Program-made: the position numbers and the translations under genes
Shown: piece by piece, positions 55,924 through 63,994 of the stretch
Layout of the letters: each line of letters opens with the position of its first letter
How positions within the stretch are numbered: the first letter of the stretch is position 1
The notes under the pieces: generated by a model
What the model saw: the letters and a program-made list of their open reading frames with translations, nothing else
Databases searched by the model: none
What the model was told of the DNA's origin: nothing
Assembly (NCBI GenBank): GCA_028290305.1
Contig: JAQGKC010000060.1
Location: 4,058-68,057, forward strand
From: Bradyrhizobium sp.
Lineage (GTDB): Bacteria; Pseudomonadota; Alphaproteobacteria; Rhizobiales; Xanthobacteraceae
Direction: 5' to 3'
DNA: 64,000 nt

Positions 55924-57540
55924 TCAGTTGATGCCGGCGGCACGCGCCAACGCGGCGTCGAGCGCGGCGGGTGTCGGATGCCGAAAACGTGCGGCGACAT
56001 AACCGTCAGGCCGCAACAGATAGGCCGTGCCGGGCTCGGCATCGTAGCGTATGCCAACCAGCCCCGCGGAATCGAAAACTCCATCATCGCCGCCAATGCG
56101 GATCACGCCGACGCCATCGGGCGGGTCGACCGCAACGCCGTTGCTGAATTCAAGCAGCGTGAACCGCATTCCCGCTTTGATGAAGGCTTCGGTCAAAAAC
56201 GCAGATTCGCCTGATCGCGCGGCAACCGGCGCATCGAGCATGGAAGCGCCGGGCCGCGGGCCGCCGCGCCACACCTCAGTGTCGGCGGTCGAAAGCGGCG
56301 AGTCATAGATCGAGGGAACCGAGAGCCGTCCACCATTGATCATGCGCTTGCCGAATTCCGTTTCCTTGGCGAGCGACAGCACCGCCTTTCGCAACCGCGC
56401 CTCCTGGCGCGAGCCAGGCGCCATGAAATCGGTCGAGCGGGTTGATTCCCGGATGTTCTCGTCGGCCGCCGCGCTTCGCTCGGCGTGATAGGTCTCAAGC
56501 AAGGCTTCCGGCGATATCCGCCTCAGCACGCGGTCGAGTTTCCACGAAAGATTCTCGGCGTCTTCCAGACCGGAATTGGCGCCCCGCGCCCCGAACGGCG
56601 AGACCTGATGCGCGGCATCGCCGGCGAAGATTACGCGGCCGTGGATGAACTTATCCATCCGGCGGCATTGGAATTTGTAAAGCGAGATCCATTCGAAATC
56701 GAACTTGTCATGTCCGAGCATGCGCGCGATTCGTGGCCGCACATTCTCCGGCAGCTTCTCGGCCACCGGATCCGCATCCGGATTAAGTTGCAGATCGATC
56801 CGCCAGATGTCGTCCGGCTGCTTATGCAATAGCGCCGATCGCCCGGCGTGAAATGGTGGGTCGAACCAGAACCAGCGTTCGGTTGGAAATTCCGCCGTCA
56901 TCTTGACGTCGGCGATCAGGAATTGATCCTCGAACACCTGCCCGGTGAATTCCGCACCCACCATTTGTCGCAACGACGACCTCGCGCCATCGCAGGCGAC
57001 GACATAGTTCGCGCGCATCCGATAGGGTCCGTCCGGTGTCTCGATCGTCAGCACCACATGATCGTTGTGCTGTTCCAAGCCGGTCACCTTGTTGCGCCAG
57101 CGCAGGTCGATCGCCGACAGTTCCTGCACGCGGTCCACCAGATAGGCTTCGGCATAGAATTGCTGGAGGTTGATGAAGGCAGGCCGCTTGTGTCCTTCCT
57201 CCGGCAATAGATTGAATTGATAAAGCTGCGAAGCGCCGTGAAAAATCTTGCCGACGCTCCAGACCACACCCTTGTCGACCATGCGGTTACCGACGCCAAG
57301 CCGATCCCAGAACTCAAGGGAGCGTTTGGAAAAACAGATCGCGCGCGACCCCTCGCCGATCCGGTCGGCGTCATCGAGCAGCACGACGCCGTGGCCGCGC
57401 TGCGCCAGATCGATCGCGAGCGACAGCCCGACGGGGCCGGCGCCGACCACCACGACGGAATAAAGCGCCGCATCGCCACCATCCCGATCCTGATCGGGGT
57501 GCCGGCGATAGCCGAACTGGGCTTTGGACTGCTGCGCCAT
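55924..57540 (-). CDS. FAD-dependent aromatic monooxygenase (MhpA/PheA-like)
   Basis: A 538-residue class A flavoprotein hydroxylase: dinucleotide motif VVVGAGPVGLSLAIDLAQRG, the DG motif VVACDGARSSLR and the ribityl-binding GRVIFAGDAAHQVSPFGARG. A thioredoxin-like C-terminal domain is probable (about 410-538). It hydroxylates a phenolic ring with NAD(P)H and oxygen; the context (hmgA, fahA, hppD) suggests a compound feeding the homogentisate route. Divergent from a MarR regulator with a long palindrome in between. Ribosome-binding site weak. Confidence 0.87.
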   Translation of the reverse strand: MAQQSKAQFGYRRHPDQDRDGGDAALYSVVVVGAGPVGLSLAIDLAQRGHGVVLLDDADRIGEGSRAICFSKRSLEFWDRLGVGNRMVDKGVVWSVGKIFHGASQLYQFNLLPEEGHKRPAFINLQQFYAEAYLVDRVQELSAIDLRWRNKVTGLEQHNDHVVLTIETPDGPYRMRANYVVACDGARSSLRQMVGAEFTGQVFEDQFLIADVKMTAEFPTERWFWFDPPFHAGRSALLHKQPDDIWRIDLQLNPDADPVAEKLPENVRPRIARMLGHDKFDFEWISLYKFQCRRMDKFIHGRVIFAGDAAHQVSPFGARGANSGLEDAENLSWKLDRVLRRISPEALLETYHAERSAAADENIRESTRSTDFMAPGSRQEARLRKAVLSLAKETEFGKRMINGGRLSVPSIYDSPLSTADTEVWRGGPRPGASMLDAPVAARSGESAFLTEAFIKAGMRFTLLEFSNGVAVDPPDGVGVIRIGGDDGVFDSAGLVGIRYDAEPGTAYLLRPDGYVAARFRHPTPAALDAALARAAGIN

Positions 57541-57578
57541 GCGCTCACATTGCTCTGGCCAAGGGGAGGCATCCCCGC

Positions 57579-57606
57579 TAAAATAGTCGCATCTGCAACT
57601 ATCTTA
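57579..57606. promoter_or_regulatory. 28-bp palindromic operator between MarR and monooxygenase genes
   Basis: TAAaATAGTcGCAtc followed by TGCaACTATcTTA: a near-perfect dyad (lower case marks mismatches and centre) of the size and AT-rich ends typical of MarR-family sites. It lies 39 bases before the monooxygenase start and 44 before the MarR start, so it can control both. Confidence 0.65.
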
Positions 57607-57649
57607 AACCTCTTGCGCGTCCGACCGTCAACTCAAATTGGAGCGATTT

Positions 57650-58219
57650 TTGCCAAAAGCGTTTTCAAGCGAAAGCATGCCCCGGACCCGATCCGGGGTG
57701 GATGCCGGTTCGCGTCTGGAAAAAGCGTCCAAAAATAAGGGCTTCTCCAAGCTCGACCTGTTCCGTTTTGTGCCTTTCCGGCTAAACCGGCTGGCGGCCG
57801 AGGTCAGCGCCGCTCTGTCCAGCGAATATCAGGTGCGTTACGGGCTGGATATTCCGGAATGGCGCGTGCTGGCGACACTCGGCTTCCGCAACGATGCCTG
57901 CAGCGCGCAATATATTGCGCACTGCACCCGAACCCACAAATCGACCATCAGCCGCGCCGTCACGGCGCTGATGACGCGGCAACTCGTGGAACGCGTCGAG
58001 AACGAGGACGACCGCCGGGAGTTCCGGCTAAGGATGACGCGTAAGGGAAAGGCGCTATACGAGCAACTGATCCCCCGGCTGCTGCGCAGGGAACAGGAAA
58101 TCCTGTCGTGTCTCTCGGCGCAGGAGCGGAAGGATTTTGCGCTATTGCTCGGCAAGATCGAGAAAAGCCTCGATCTCGTGCAGACCAGCGAGGAGGCGAA
58201 CGCGAAGGAAGCGTATTGA
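57650..58219 (+). CDS. MarR-family regulator of the aromatic catabolism genes
   Basis: About 189 residues. The body (about 30-175) is a MarR winged helix: FVPFRLNRLAAEVSAAL, IPEWRVLATLGF, HCTRTHKSTISRAVTALM as recognition helix and VENEDDRREFRLRMT as wing. I use TTG 57650, with GGAG six bases upstream; ATG 57677 is an alternative. The first 27 or so codons lie inside a dispersed palindromic repeat (57659-57727), so the N-terminus is repeat-derived. Divergent from the FAD monooxygenase, with a palindromic operator between; probable repressor relieved by an aromatic ligand. Confidence 0.85.
   Translation: MPKAFSSESMPRTRSGVDAGSRLEKASKNKGFSKLDLFRFVPFRLNRLAAEVSAALSSEYQVRYGLDIPEWRVLATLGFRNDACSAQYIAHCTRTHKSTISRAVTALMTRQLVERVENEDDRREFRLRMTRKGKALYEQLIPRLLRREQEILSCLSAQERKDFALLLGKIEKSLDLVQTSEEANAKEAY
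57659..57727. repeat. Dispersed palindromic repeat, type 1, extended copy inside the MarR gene
   Basis: Matches 30239-30283 (GCGTTTTC, AGCGAA, TGGATGCCGGTTCGCGT, GAAAAAGCG) but carries an inserted 25-base segment including the hairpin CCCCGGA-CCCGA-TCCGGGG. It supplies the start region of the MarR coding sequence. Confidence 0.75.
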
Positions 58220-58232
58220 ACTCGTTCTCTCC

Positions 58233-58312
58233 TCATCATTCCGGGGGCGATGCCAACGGGTCCGCGCGAAGCGCGGCCCGATGACAGGCTCCGCATCGAA
58301 CCCGGAATGACG
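58233..58312. repeat. Intergenic palindromic repeat with CATTCCGGG ends
   Basis: CATCATTCCGGGG at the left answers CCCGGAATGACG at the right; the middle has the hairpin CCGCGCGAAGCGCGG. It lies between convergent MarR and dehydrogenase genes. Confidence 0.75.
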
Positions 58313-58316
58313 ATAA

Positions 58317-59198
58317 CTAGCCTCGATCGATATGCTTCGCGATCACAGGAAAATACGCATCCCCGGAACCGGCATCGATCGCTTCCTGCAAGACCTGGCC
58401 GATCAGCTCTGCGCCGCGGATTTTGACGCCGGCGTCATCAGCCAGTTCCAGCGCATAAGATAGGTCCTTCAGGGCGTATTCCGCCGAGAAAGCGCGTTCG
58501 GGAAAATTGCCGGGCACGATCGCCTTCATGCCGTGATTGCGCGGCGCAAAACTGTCGGCCGAGCCTTTCGACAGCGTATCGAGCAGCAGCGCCGGATCGA
58601 CGCCATTGCGTTTGGCAACAGCGACCGCCTCGGCCAATGCGTTGACGGTCTGAAACAGCACCATGTTATTGAGGATCTTGGTCACCTGCCCGGCACCCAC
58701 GCCGCCGCAATGCGTCACATCGGTGGCAAAGCAGCGGATCAAAGGTTCGATCGCGGCAAATAATTCCGGCGAAGCGCCGACCATCACACTAAGCGTTCCA
58801 TTCTGCGCGGCCTGCCGCGTGCGCGCGATCGGCGCATCGGCCCACGATGCCTCCTTGGTCTGCAACTGTCTGGCGAAATCGCGGGTCTGGTTGACCGACG
58901 AGGTGCCGAGATCGACCACGATTTGGCCTGCGCGGATATTTCTCAGGATGCCGTCGCCTTCAAACACGGCACGCGCGTGTTTTGCACTGGGCAGGCACAG
59001 GAACACGATGTCGCTTTGGGTGACGATTTCGGCGACGGAGCCGGCTATCACAGCGCCTACCGCGCGCAGCCGCGCCAGCGGCTCCGGCGACAGGTCAAAT
59101 GCTATTACGGCTGCGCCGCTCTTCTTCACCAGATTGCGGCAGATCGGCTCGCCCATCACACCGAGGCCGATGAAGCCGATAGTCTTGAATTCAGGCAT
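58317..59198 (-). CDS. 3-hydroxyisobutyrate dehydrogenase-family NAD(P)-dependent oxidoreductase
   Basis: A 293-residue beta-hydroxyacid dehydrogenase. The start used is ATG 59198 (MPEFKTIGFIGLGVMGEPIC), giving the standard Rossmann opening GLGVMG; a frame extension to 59237 adds a polar stretch. Substrate-binding VDLGTSSVNQTRDFA, a helix with GGVGAGQVTKILNN carrying the catalytic Lys, and PERAFSAEYALKDLSYAL are typical. It probably oxidises or reduces a 3-hydroxy acid or a tartronate-semialdehyde-like compound. Not clearly tied to the neighbouring aromatic genes. Confidence 0.88.
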   Translation of the reverse strand: MPEFKTIGFIGLGVMGEPICRNLVKKSGAAVIAFDLSPEPLARLRAVGAVIAGSVAEIVTQSDIVFLCLPSAKHARAVFEGDGILRNIRAGQIVVDLGTSSVNQTRDFARQLQTKEASWADAPIARTRQAAQNGTLSVMVGASPELFAAIEPLIRCFATDVTHCGGVGAGQVTKILNNMVLFQTVNALAEAVAVAKRNGVDPALLLDTLSKGSADSFAPRNHGMKAIVPGNFPERAFSAEYALKDLSYALELADDAGVKIRGAELIGQVLQEAIDAGSGDAYFPVIAKHIDRG

Positions 59199-59268
59199 CT
59201 GTTCGCTCGTATTTTCGTTTTGACGCGGTTTCGTCACCCGACCCGTTTTCCACTTCGCTCGCTTCCGA

Positions 59269-60075
59269 CTATTTAGCGAACGAGCGCGACGGATTCAGGT
59301 GCAGCGCAAATGCATCGGCCTTGTCGCCAGCGCGTGGATAGAGCTCGCTCACGATCGGATCGTGGCCCGGGATGACGCGATCGGGATGGCCGGCGAGACG
59401 CTCGACGATTTCCCAGCCCAGCGCCATGTCGCCGATGTTGTAGACAATCGGAAACGGACTGCGGCGATGCAAATTGCCGTAGTAATGCGCAGCGTCCGAC
59501 GCCAGCACCACCGGCCCGCGCGCGGTCTCGACCCGCACCACCTGCAAGCCGTCGGAATGGCCGCCGACCCGATGCACCGTTACGCCAGGCGCGATCTCGC
59601 CATCGCCGGAATGGAAGGTGACGCGCTCACCGTAGACATGACGCACCATCAGCGTCACGTGCTCGATCGAAAAAGGATGCCGCAGCATGCCGTTGCACAT
59701 GCAGCGGCCGGTGGCATAGCTCATCTCGCGCTCCTGCAGATGAAACCGCGCATTGGGAAAGCGATCGAGATTGCCGGCGTGGTCGTAATGCAGGTGGGTG
59801 ACGACGACATCCCTGATGCTGTCGACCTTGACGCCGAAGCGATCGAGCGCATCGACCGGATTGAGCGTGAGCTTGCGCGCGCGTTGTTGTGCTTCCTCCG
59901 CGTTGAAGCCGGTATCGACCAGAATGTCGCGGCCGCTACCCCGGATCAGCCAGACGAAATAATCGAGGTCCTGGGCCGTGGTCTCGTGCGGATCCGGTAC
60001 AAGATAATTCAGGTGAGGCGTGCGCGGCGACATCGTCGCGTAACGGAGCGCGTAGATTTCGTAGACGTTTCCCAT
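59269..60075 (-). CDS. N-acyl homoserine lactonase-like MBL-fold hydrolase
   Basis: A 268-residue MBL protein with an intact dinuclear site: HLHYDH (His94, His96, Asp98, His99), GGHSDG, ASDAAHYY and PGHDP. It resembles AttM/AiiB-type lactonases, which open the ring of acyl homoserine lactone signals; other lactones are possible. ATG 60075 (MGNVYEIYALRYATM) fits family length; the frame extends to 60126. The upstream region has a 16-bp tandem repeat (60137-60183) that may bind a regulator. Located 71 bases after (reading leftward: before) the dehydrogenase gene on the same strand. Confidence 0.84.
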   Translation of the reverse strand: MGNVYEIYALRYATMSPRTPHLNYLVPDPHETTAQDLDYFVWLIRGSGRDILVDTGFNAEEAQQRARKLTLNPVDALDRFGVKVDSIRDVVVTHLHYDHAGNLDRFPNARFHLQEREMSYATGRCMCNGMLRHPFSIEHVTLMVRHVYGERVTFHSGDGEIAPGVTVHRVGGHSDGLQVVRVETARGPVVLASDAAHYYGNLHRRSPFPIVYNIGDMALGWEIVERLAGHPDRVIPGHDPIVSELYPRAGDKADAFALHLNPSRSFAK

Positions 60076-60504
60076 CGGTTTCACTTTTCTTGGTTGCGCG
60101 GTTGGCCGACCGCCACACCAAGCCATTGTCGTCCGTAAAGGTCAAACTTGCGCAAAGGTCAAACCTGCGAAGGTCAAAGCTGCTAGGCCCGTGCCGAATG
60201 CATGGAGATCAACTTGAACGCGCGCATTCTGCCGGAAGCGCGTCGCCGGCGAGCGGCGGATGGCGGTCTGCGCGGCCTCGGATTCAATGTGAGAGGGGTC
60301 ACATTAAGATCCCAACACCGCGGACGTTTTAAACACGATCCCGCTCGGGGATTCGAAAGCCCCGTCATGGATTTGTCGCGCGGACTACGACCTCGCAACA
60401 GTTGACAGGGCTCGGTGCCCCGGTTTGATAATGCGGTTTGCGTAGAGTAAGGTCGCCGAGGCGCAAGCTGGGATCGGCGCCCTGTTGGCTGGACCGCCGT
60501 TATT
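60076..60504. other. Intergenic region between the lactonase and pseudocaspase genes
   Basis: 429 bases of divergent upstream sequence. It contains the tandem repeat described separately. Short frames here lack ribosome-binding sites and I see no other structure. Confidence 0.45.
60137..60183. repeat. 16-17-bp tandem repeat upstream of the lactonase gene
   Basis: Three imperfect units, AAAGGTCAAACTTGCGC, AAAGGTCAAACCTGCG and AAGGTCAAAGCTGC, start 62 bases upstream of the lactonase ATG. Period and place fit iterated protein-binding sites. Confidence 0.75.
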
Positions 60505-61935
60505 ATGAGAATTCGCCTCGCATTGCTTGTGCTCTTGATTTTGTCGATCGCGCCGATCAGCCGGTCGGTCGCCGCGGACAGTCACGCCGACCGGTTCGCG
60601 CTTGTCATCGGCAACGCGAAGTATCCCGACGCCGAAGCGCCGCTCAAGGAACCCATCAACGACGCCCGCGACGTCGCCGACGAACTCAAGCGTGACGGGT
60701 TCAACGTTGATGTCGGAGAAAACCTGACCGGCGACGCGATGCGGCGCGCCTTCGATCGCCTCTACGGACGGGTCAAGCCGGGCTCTGTCGTGCTAATCTT
60801 CTTTAGCGGGTTCGGCGTCCAGGCCGCACGCCAGAGCTACATGATCCCGGTCGACGCCCAGATCTGGACCGAACCGGATGTTCGCCGTGATGGCTTCAGC
60901 CTGGAGACGGTTCTGGGCGAAATCAACAACCGCGGCGCCGGTGTCAAAATCGCCCTGATCGACGCCTCCAGGCGCAATCCATTCGAGCGCCGGTTCCGCA
61001 GCTTTTCCGCTGGCCTGGCGCCGGTGATCGCGCCGAACGGTACGCTGGTGATGTATTCGGCCGCACTCAGCTCGGTCATCTCCGACAATGGCGGCGATCA
61101 CAGCCTGTTCGTGCAGGAACTGCTCAAGGAAATTCGCGTTCCCGACCTGATGGCGGAAGAGACACTCAATCGGACCCGCGTCGGCGTCACCCGCGCCTCC
61201 CGCAGCGAGCAGGTGCCGTGGATATCGTCTTCGTTGGCCGAGGATTTCTCGTTTATCCCGGGTTCGGGTGCAGCGCCGCGGCCGCCCGGTCCGCAGGCGA
61301 TGAACCCGCAGCCCATTCCCGAACCTCCACCTTCGCCGCCACCGCACTTCGATCCTCCGCCGCCTCCAAAGCAGGTCGAAGCCGCTATTCCTCCGCCTGA
61401 TTCCGCCGTGGTGAAAAATGACGGGACGGCAGCGCTCGCCGACGACCCAACCATCAAAAGCCTGACCGCCAAGCTTGTCGACAATCCCGACGACCAGAAC
61501 GCGCTCTATCGGCGCGGACAGGTCTATGCCAGCAAGGGCGCGTACAGCCTTGCCATCAGCGACTTCACGGACTCGCTGCGGGTGAATCCGAAGGATGTGG
61601 AAGCCTTCAACAACCGCTGCTGGGCGCGCACCGTGATCGGCGACCTGCAGGCGGCCTTGAAGGACTGCAACGAGGCGCTTCGGCTGCGCCCGAACTTTGT
61701 CGACGCCCTCGACAGCCGCGGCCTGGTCAATTTGAAGAGCGGGATGGCCAAAAACGCGATTGCCGATTTTGACGCCGCCCTCAAGATCAATCCGCGATTG
61801 ACGTCGTCACTGTACGGACGCGGCTTGGCGAAGCAGCGCAACGGCTCGATTGCGGAGGGCGAATTGGATATATCCAATGCCAAGGCCATGGATCCGAATA
61901 TCGTCAAGGAATTCGCAAGTTACGGGGTACGTTGA
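60505..61935 (+). CDS. Caspase-fold (C14) pseudoenzyme with proline-rich linker and TPR repeats
   Basis: A 476-residue exported protein: signal peptide ending SVAA, then a caspase-like domain (about 29-245) with FALVIGNAKYPDAEAPLKEP and INDARDVADELKRDGFNV. The catalytic His position reads SGFG (Phe103) and the Cys position LIDASRR (Ser155), so the protease dyad is lost. A proline-rich stretch (about 254-302) leads to TPR repeats (about 325-470; ALYRRGQVYASKGAYSLAIS, AFNNRCWARTVIGDLQAALK). It probably acts as a periplasmic binding or scaffold protein. Followed 166 bases later by an OmpA-like gene. Confidence 0.85.
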   Translation: MRIRLALLVLLILSIAPISRSVAADSHADRFALVIGNAKYPDAEAPLKEPINDARDVADELKRDGFNVDVGENLTGDAMRRAFDRLYGRVKPGSVVLIFFSGFGVQAARQSYMIPVDAQIWTEPDVRRDGFSLETVLGEINNRGAGVKIALIDASRRNPFERRFRSFSAGLAPVIAPNGTLVMYSAALSSVISDNGGDHSLFVQELLKEIRVPDLMAEETLNRTRVGVTRASRSEQVPWISSSLAEDFSFIPGSGAAPRPPGPQAMNPQPIPEPPPSPPPHFDPPPPPKQVEAAIPPPDSAVVKNDGTAALADDPTIKSLTAKLVDNPDDQNALYRRGQVYASKGAYSLAISDFTDSLRVNPKDVEAFNNRCWARTVIGDLQAALKDCNEALRLRPNFVDALDSRGLVNLKSGMAKNAIADFDAALKINPRLTSSLYGRGLAKQRNGSIAEGELDISNAKAMDPNIVKEFASYGVR

Positions 61936-62101
61936 CGATAATTTGAGTTGAAGGCCGGCGTTTGCTCGAACCCCAGGGCGGGCGCCCGAGACATATTGAG
62001 GAAGTATTCTACGGCCGCGAGCGATTCGTGACCCATTTTGTTGTCCCGCGGCTTATTTGAAAATGTATTGAACCGCGCTCGTTGCGCAGGAGGGACTGGC
62101 A

Positions 62102-62773
62102 ATGTCGAAGATGTCTGGAAGGAGAAATCTTACCGCGATCCTTTCGATCATGACGATCGGCGCCGCACTTTCGATCAGCGTAGGACAAGCCGTCGCCGGC
62201 GACGATGTCACTGAGGATCAGATCGTCCGGGCGCTCGCTCCCCCGGCCAAGAAGCCCCTGACCCGAGGCCTGTCGGTGGGCCCACAGGCCCCGCAGGCAG
62301 ACCCGGCGGCGGTCGCAGCCGAGGGACGTTTCGTTCAGACCATCCGTAACCGGCCCACACGTTCGCTTTCGGTCGGCGAGCGCGAAGAGATTGCCACGAT
62401 TGCCAAGGACAAGCCGAATATCGATCTGGAAATCAACTTCGACTACAATTCGGCCGATATCAGCGCAAAGTCGCTGCCCTCGGTTCAGGCCCTGGGGCGC
62501 GCGCTTACCAATCCGGATCTGAAGGGCTCGACCTTCATCGTCGCGGGTTATACCGACGCCGCCGGCGGCGAGGCTTACAATCAGGACCTGTCGGAGCGAC
62601 GCGCGGACTCGATCAAGCGTTATCTGACCGACAAATTTGGCATCGTCGGCACCGACCTCGTGACCGTCGGATACGGTAAGAGTAAGCTCAAGGACCCCAG
62701 CCAGCCACTGGCGGAAGTGAACCGCCGCGTGCAGGTCGTCAACATGGCGAACAAGACCACCGCCTCCAAGTGA
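62102..62773 (+). CDS. OmpA-family peptidoglycan-binding envelope protein
   Basis: A 223-residue protein with signal peptide (ending QAVAG), a variable middle (about 30-105) with two similar LTRGLSV/TRSLSV motifs, and a C-terminal OmpA domain (about 108-218): NFDYNSADISAKSLPSVQAL, FIVAGYTDAAGG, YNQDLSERRADSIKRYL and EVNRRVQVV, holding the Asp and Arg that bind diaminopimelate. AGGAGGG precedes the ATG. Likely anchors an envelope component to peptidoglycan; the preceding pseudocaspase-TPR protein is a candidate partner. Confidence 0.88.
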   Translation: MSKMSGRRNLTAILSIMTIGAALSISVGQAVAGDDVTEDQIVRALAPPAKKPLTRGLSVGPQAPQADPAAVAAEGRFVQTIRNRPTRSLSVGEREEIATIAKDKPNIDLEINFDYNSADISAKSLPSVQALGRALTNPDLKGSTFIVAGYTDAAGGEAYNQDLSERRADSIKRYLTDKFGIVGTDLVTVGYGKSKLKDPSQPLAEVNRRVQVVNMANKTTASK

Positions 62774-62903
62774 ACGTGAAGCTGAACGTGAAGCGGTCGT
62801 GGCACTGAGTAGAGTTTTGCGGCACCAATGCGTCCCGCAATGTTGTGGGACACTCATCGTTTCGGAGGTCGCCCCGACCTTTCCGGACAGCCGGCTTTTT
62901 TTC

Positions 62904-62985
62904 GTCATTGCGAGGAGCGAAGCGACGAAGCAATCCAGTAAGCTCCGTGTTGATCCTCTGGATTGCTTCGCGGAGCTCGCAATGA
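62904..62985. repeat. Dispersed GTCATTGCGAG palindromic repeat, copy 3
   Basis: GTCATTGCGAGGAGCGAAGC at the left answers GCTTCGCGGAGCTCGCAATG at the right. It lies between the OmpA-like and adaptor genes, and extends the adaptor's open frame leftward artificially. Confidence 0.85.
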
Positions 62986-63064
62986 AGGTCTTAACCCCCT
63001 TCTCTTTCTTATTGGCTGCATTTCCGGTCATACTCCCACGACACAGGTCTGGATTGATCCGGCA

Positions 63065-63994
63065 ATGATGCTCTCCAAATACCTCAAGCCTGCAATAGCG
63101 GTGGTCGTCGTGGCTGCCCTGGGGGGCATATATTATTGGACCGAGCACCGTTCCCAGCCCGAGGAAAAGGAAACTCCGAGCAACGCCCTCGTCATTGTGA
63201 CCAAAGCCACCAATGCCTGTTTCTCTGACCTGGTGCGGGTCACCGGATTTGTGGTGCCTCGCCGGGAAGCGGTGGTTGGCGCCGACCAGGAAGGCTCCAA
63301 GGTTACCGACCTCTACGTCCGCGAAGGCGACACGGTCACCGACAATCAGGAACTGGCGCGCTTAAGCGCGCCGCCGCAGCAGCCCAATGCACCTGCCAGG
63401 CAGGGAGGCCAGGGACCGGTGTCCCTGCGCGCGCCGGCCCCCGGATTGGTCACCGAAGTCAGGACCGTTGTCGGCGCGCCGGCCTCGCCGCAGGCCGGGC
63501 CGATGTTTCGCATTGCCATCAACAACGAAATCGAACTGGATGCCGAAGTTCCAGCCATCCACATGCTGAAGCTCAATCCGGGGGCGACGGTGCGAATAAG
63601 CCGGGATGACGCGCCGGATCTGGTCGGACGCGTCAGGCTGGTTTCGCCGCAAATCGATCGCACCACCCAGCTCGGCCATGTCAGGATATCCCTCACCAAC
63701 AATCCGTCGCTCAAGGTCGGCATGTTCGCCCGCGCCAATATCGACGCCAAGCGCAGTTGCGGCGTGGCCATTCCGCGTACCGCCATTGACCATCTGACCG
63801 TTCAGGTGGTCAAAGGAAACACCGTTGAGACACGGAACGTTCGGGTCGGGCTGGTGTCCGACACGAGCACGGAAATCCTTGAGGGCCTCGACGTCGGCGA
63901 AACCGTCGTGGCCGACGCCGGCAGCTCGCTGCATGACGGCGACCAGATCAAGACCATGTTCGCCGAGGACCTCGATCGAACGCGGGTACGCTGA
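63065..63994 (+). CDS. RND-efflux-type periplasmic adaptor (membrane fusion protein)
   Basis: A 309-residue adaptor starting MMLSKYLKPAIAVVVVAALG, with one N-terminal membrane helix. A lipoyl-like half (about 60-95, GADQEGSKVTDLYVREGDTV), a short linker instead of a long coiled hairpin, a second lipoyl half (VSLRAPAPGLVTEV) and beta-barrel plus proximal domains follow (LKVGMFARANID, AIPRTAIDHL). The frame extends left through a palindromic repeat and is not accepted there. The stop overlaps the next ATG (TGATG), which must be the inner-membrane pump gene. Confidence 0.88.
   Translation: MMLSKYLKPAIAVVVVAALGGIYYWTEHRSQPEEKETPSNALVIVTKATNACFSDLVRVTGFVVPRREAVVGADQEGSKVTDLYVREGDTVTDNQELARLSAPPQQPNAPARQGGQGPVSLRAPAPGLVTEVRTVVGAPASPQAGPMFRIAINNEIELDAEVPAIHMLKLNPGATVRISRDDAPDLVGRVRLVSPQIDRTTQLGHVRISLTNNPSLKVGMFARANIDAKRSCGVAIPRTAIDHLTVQVVKGNTVETRNVRVGLVSDTSTEILEGLDVGETVVADAGSSLHDGDQIKTMFAEDLDRTRVR

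Noticed and set aside
59936..60145. Minus-strand frame overlapping the lactonase start
   Set aside because: Shadow of the lactonase gene in another frame without its own start signals.
62963..63064. N-terminal extension of the RND adaptor
   Set aside because: Encoded by repeat copy 3; the membrane helix of the adaptor begins after 63065.
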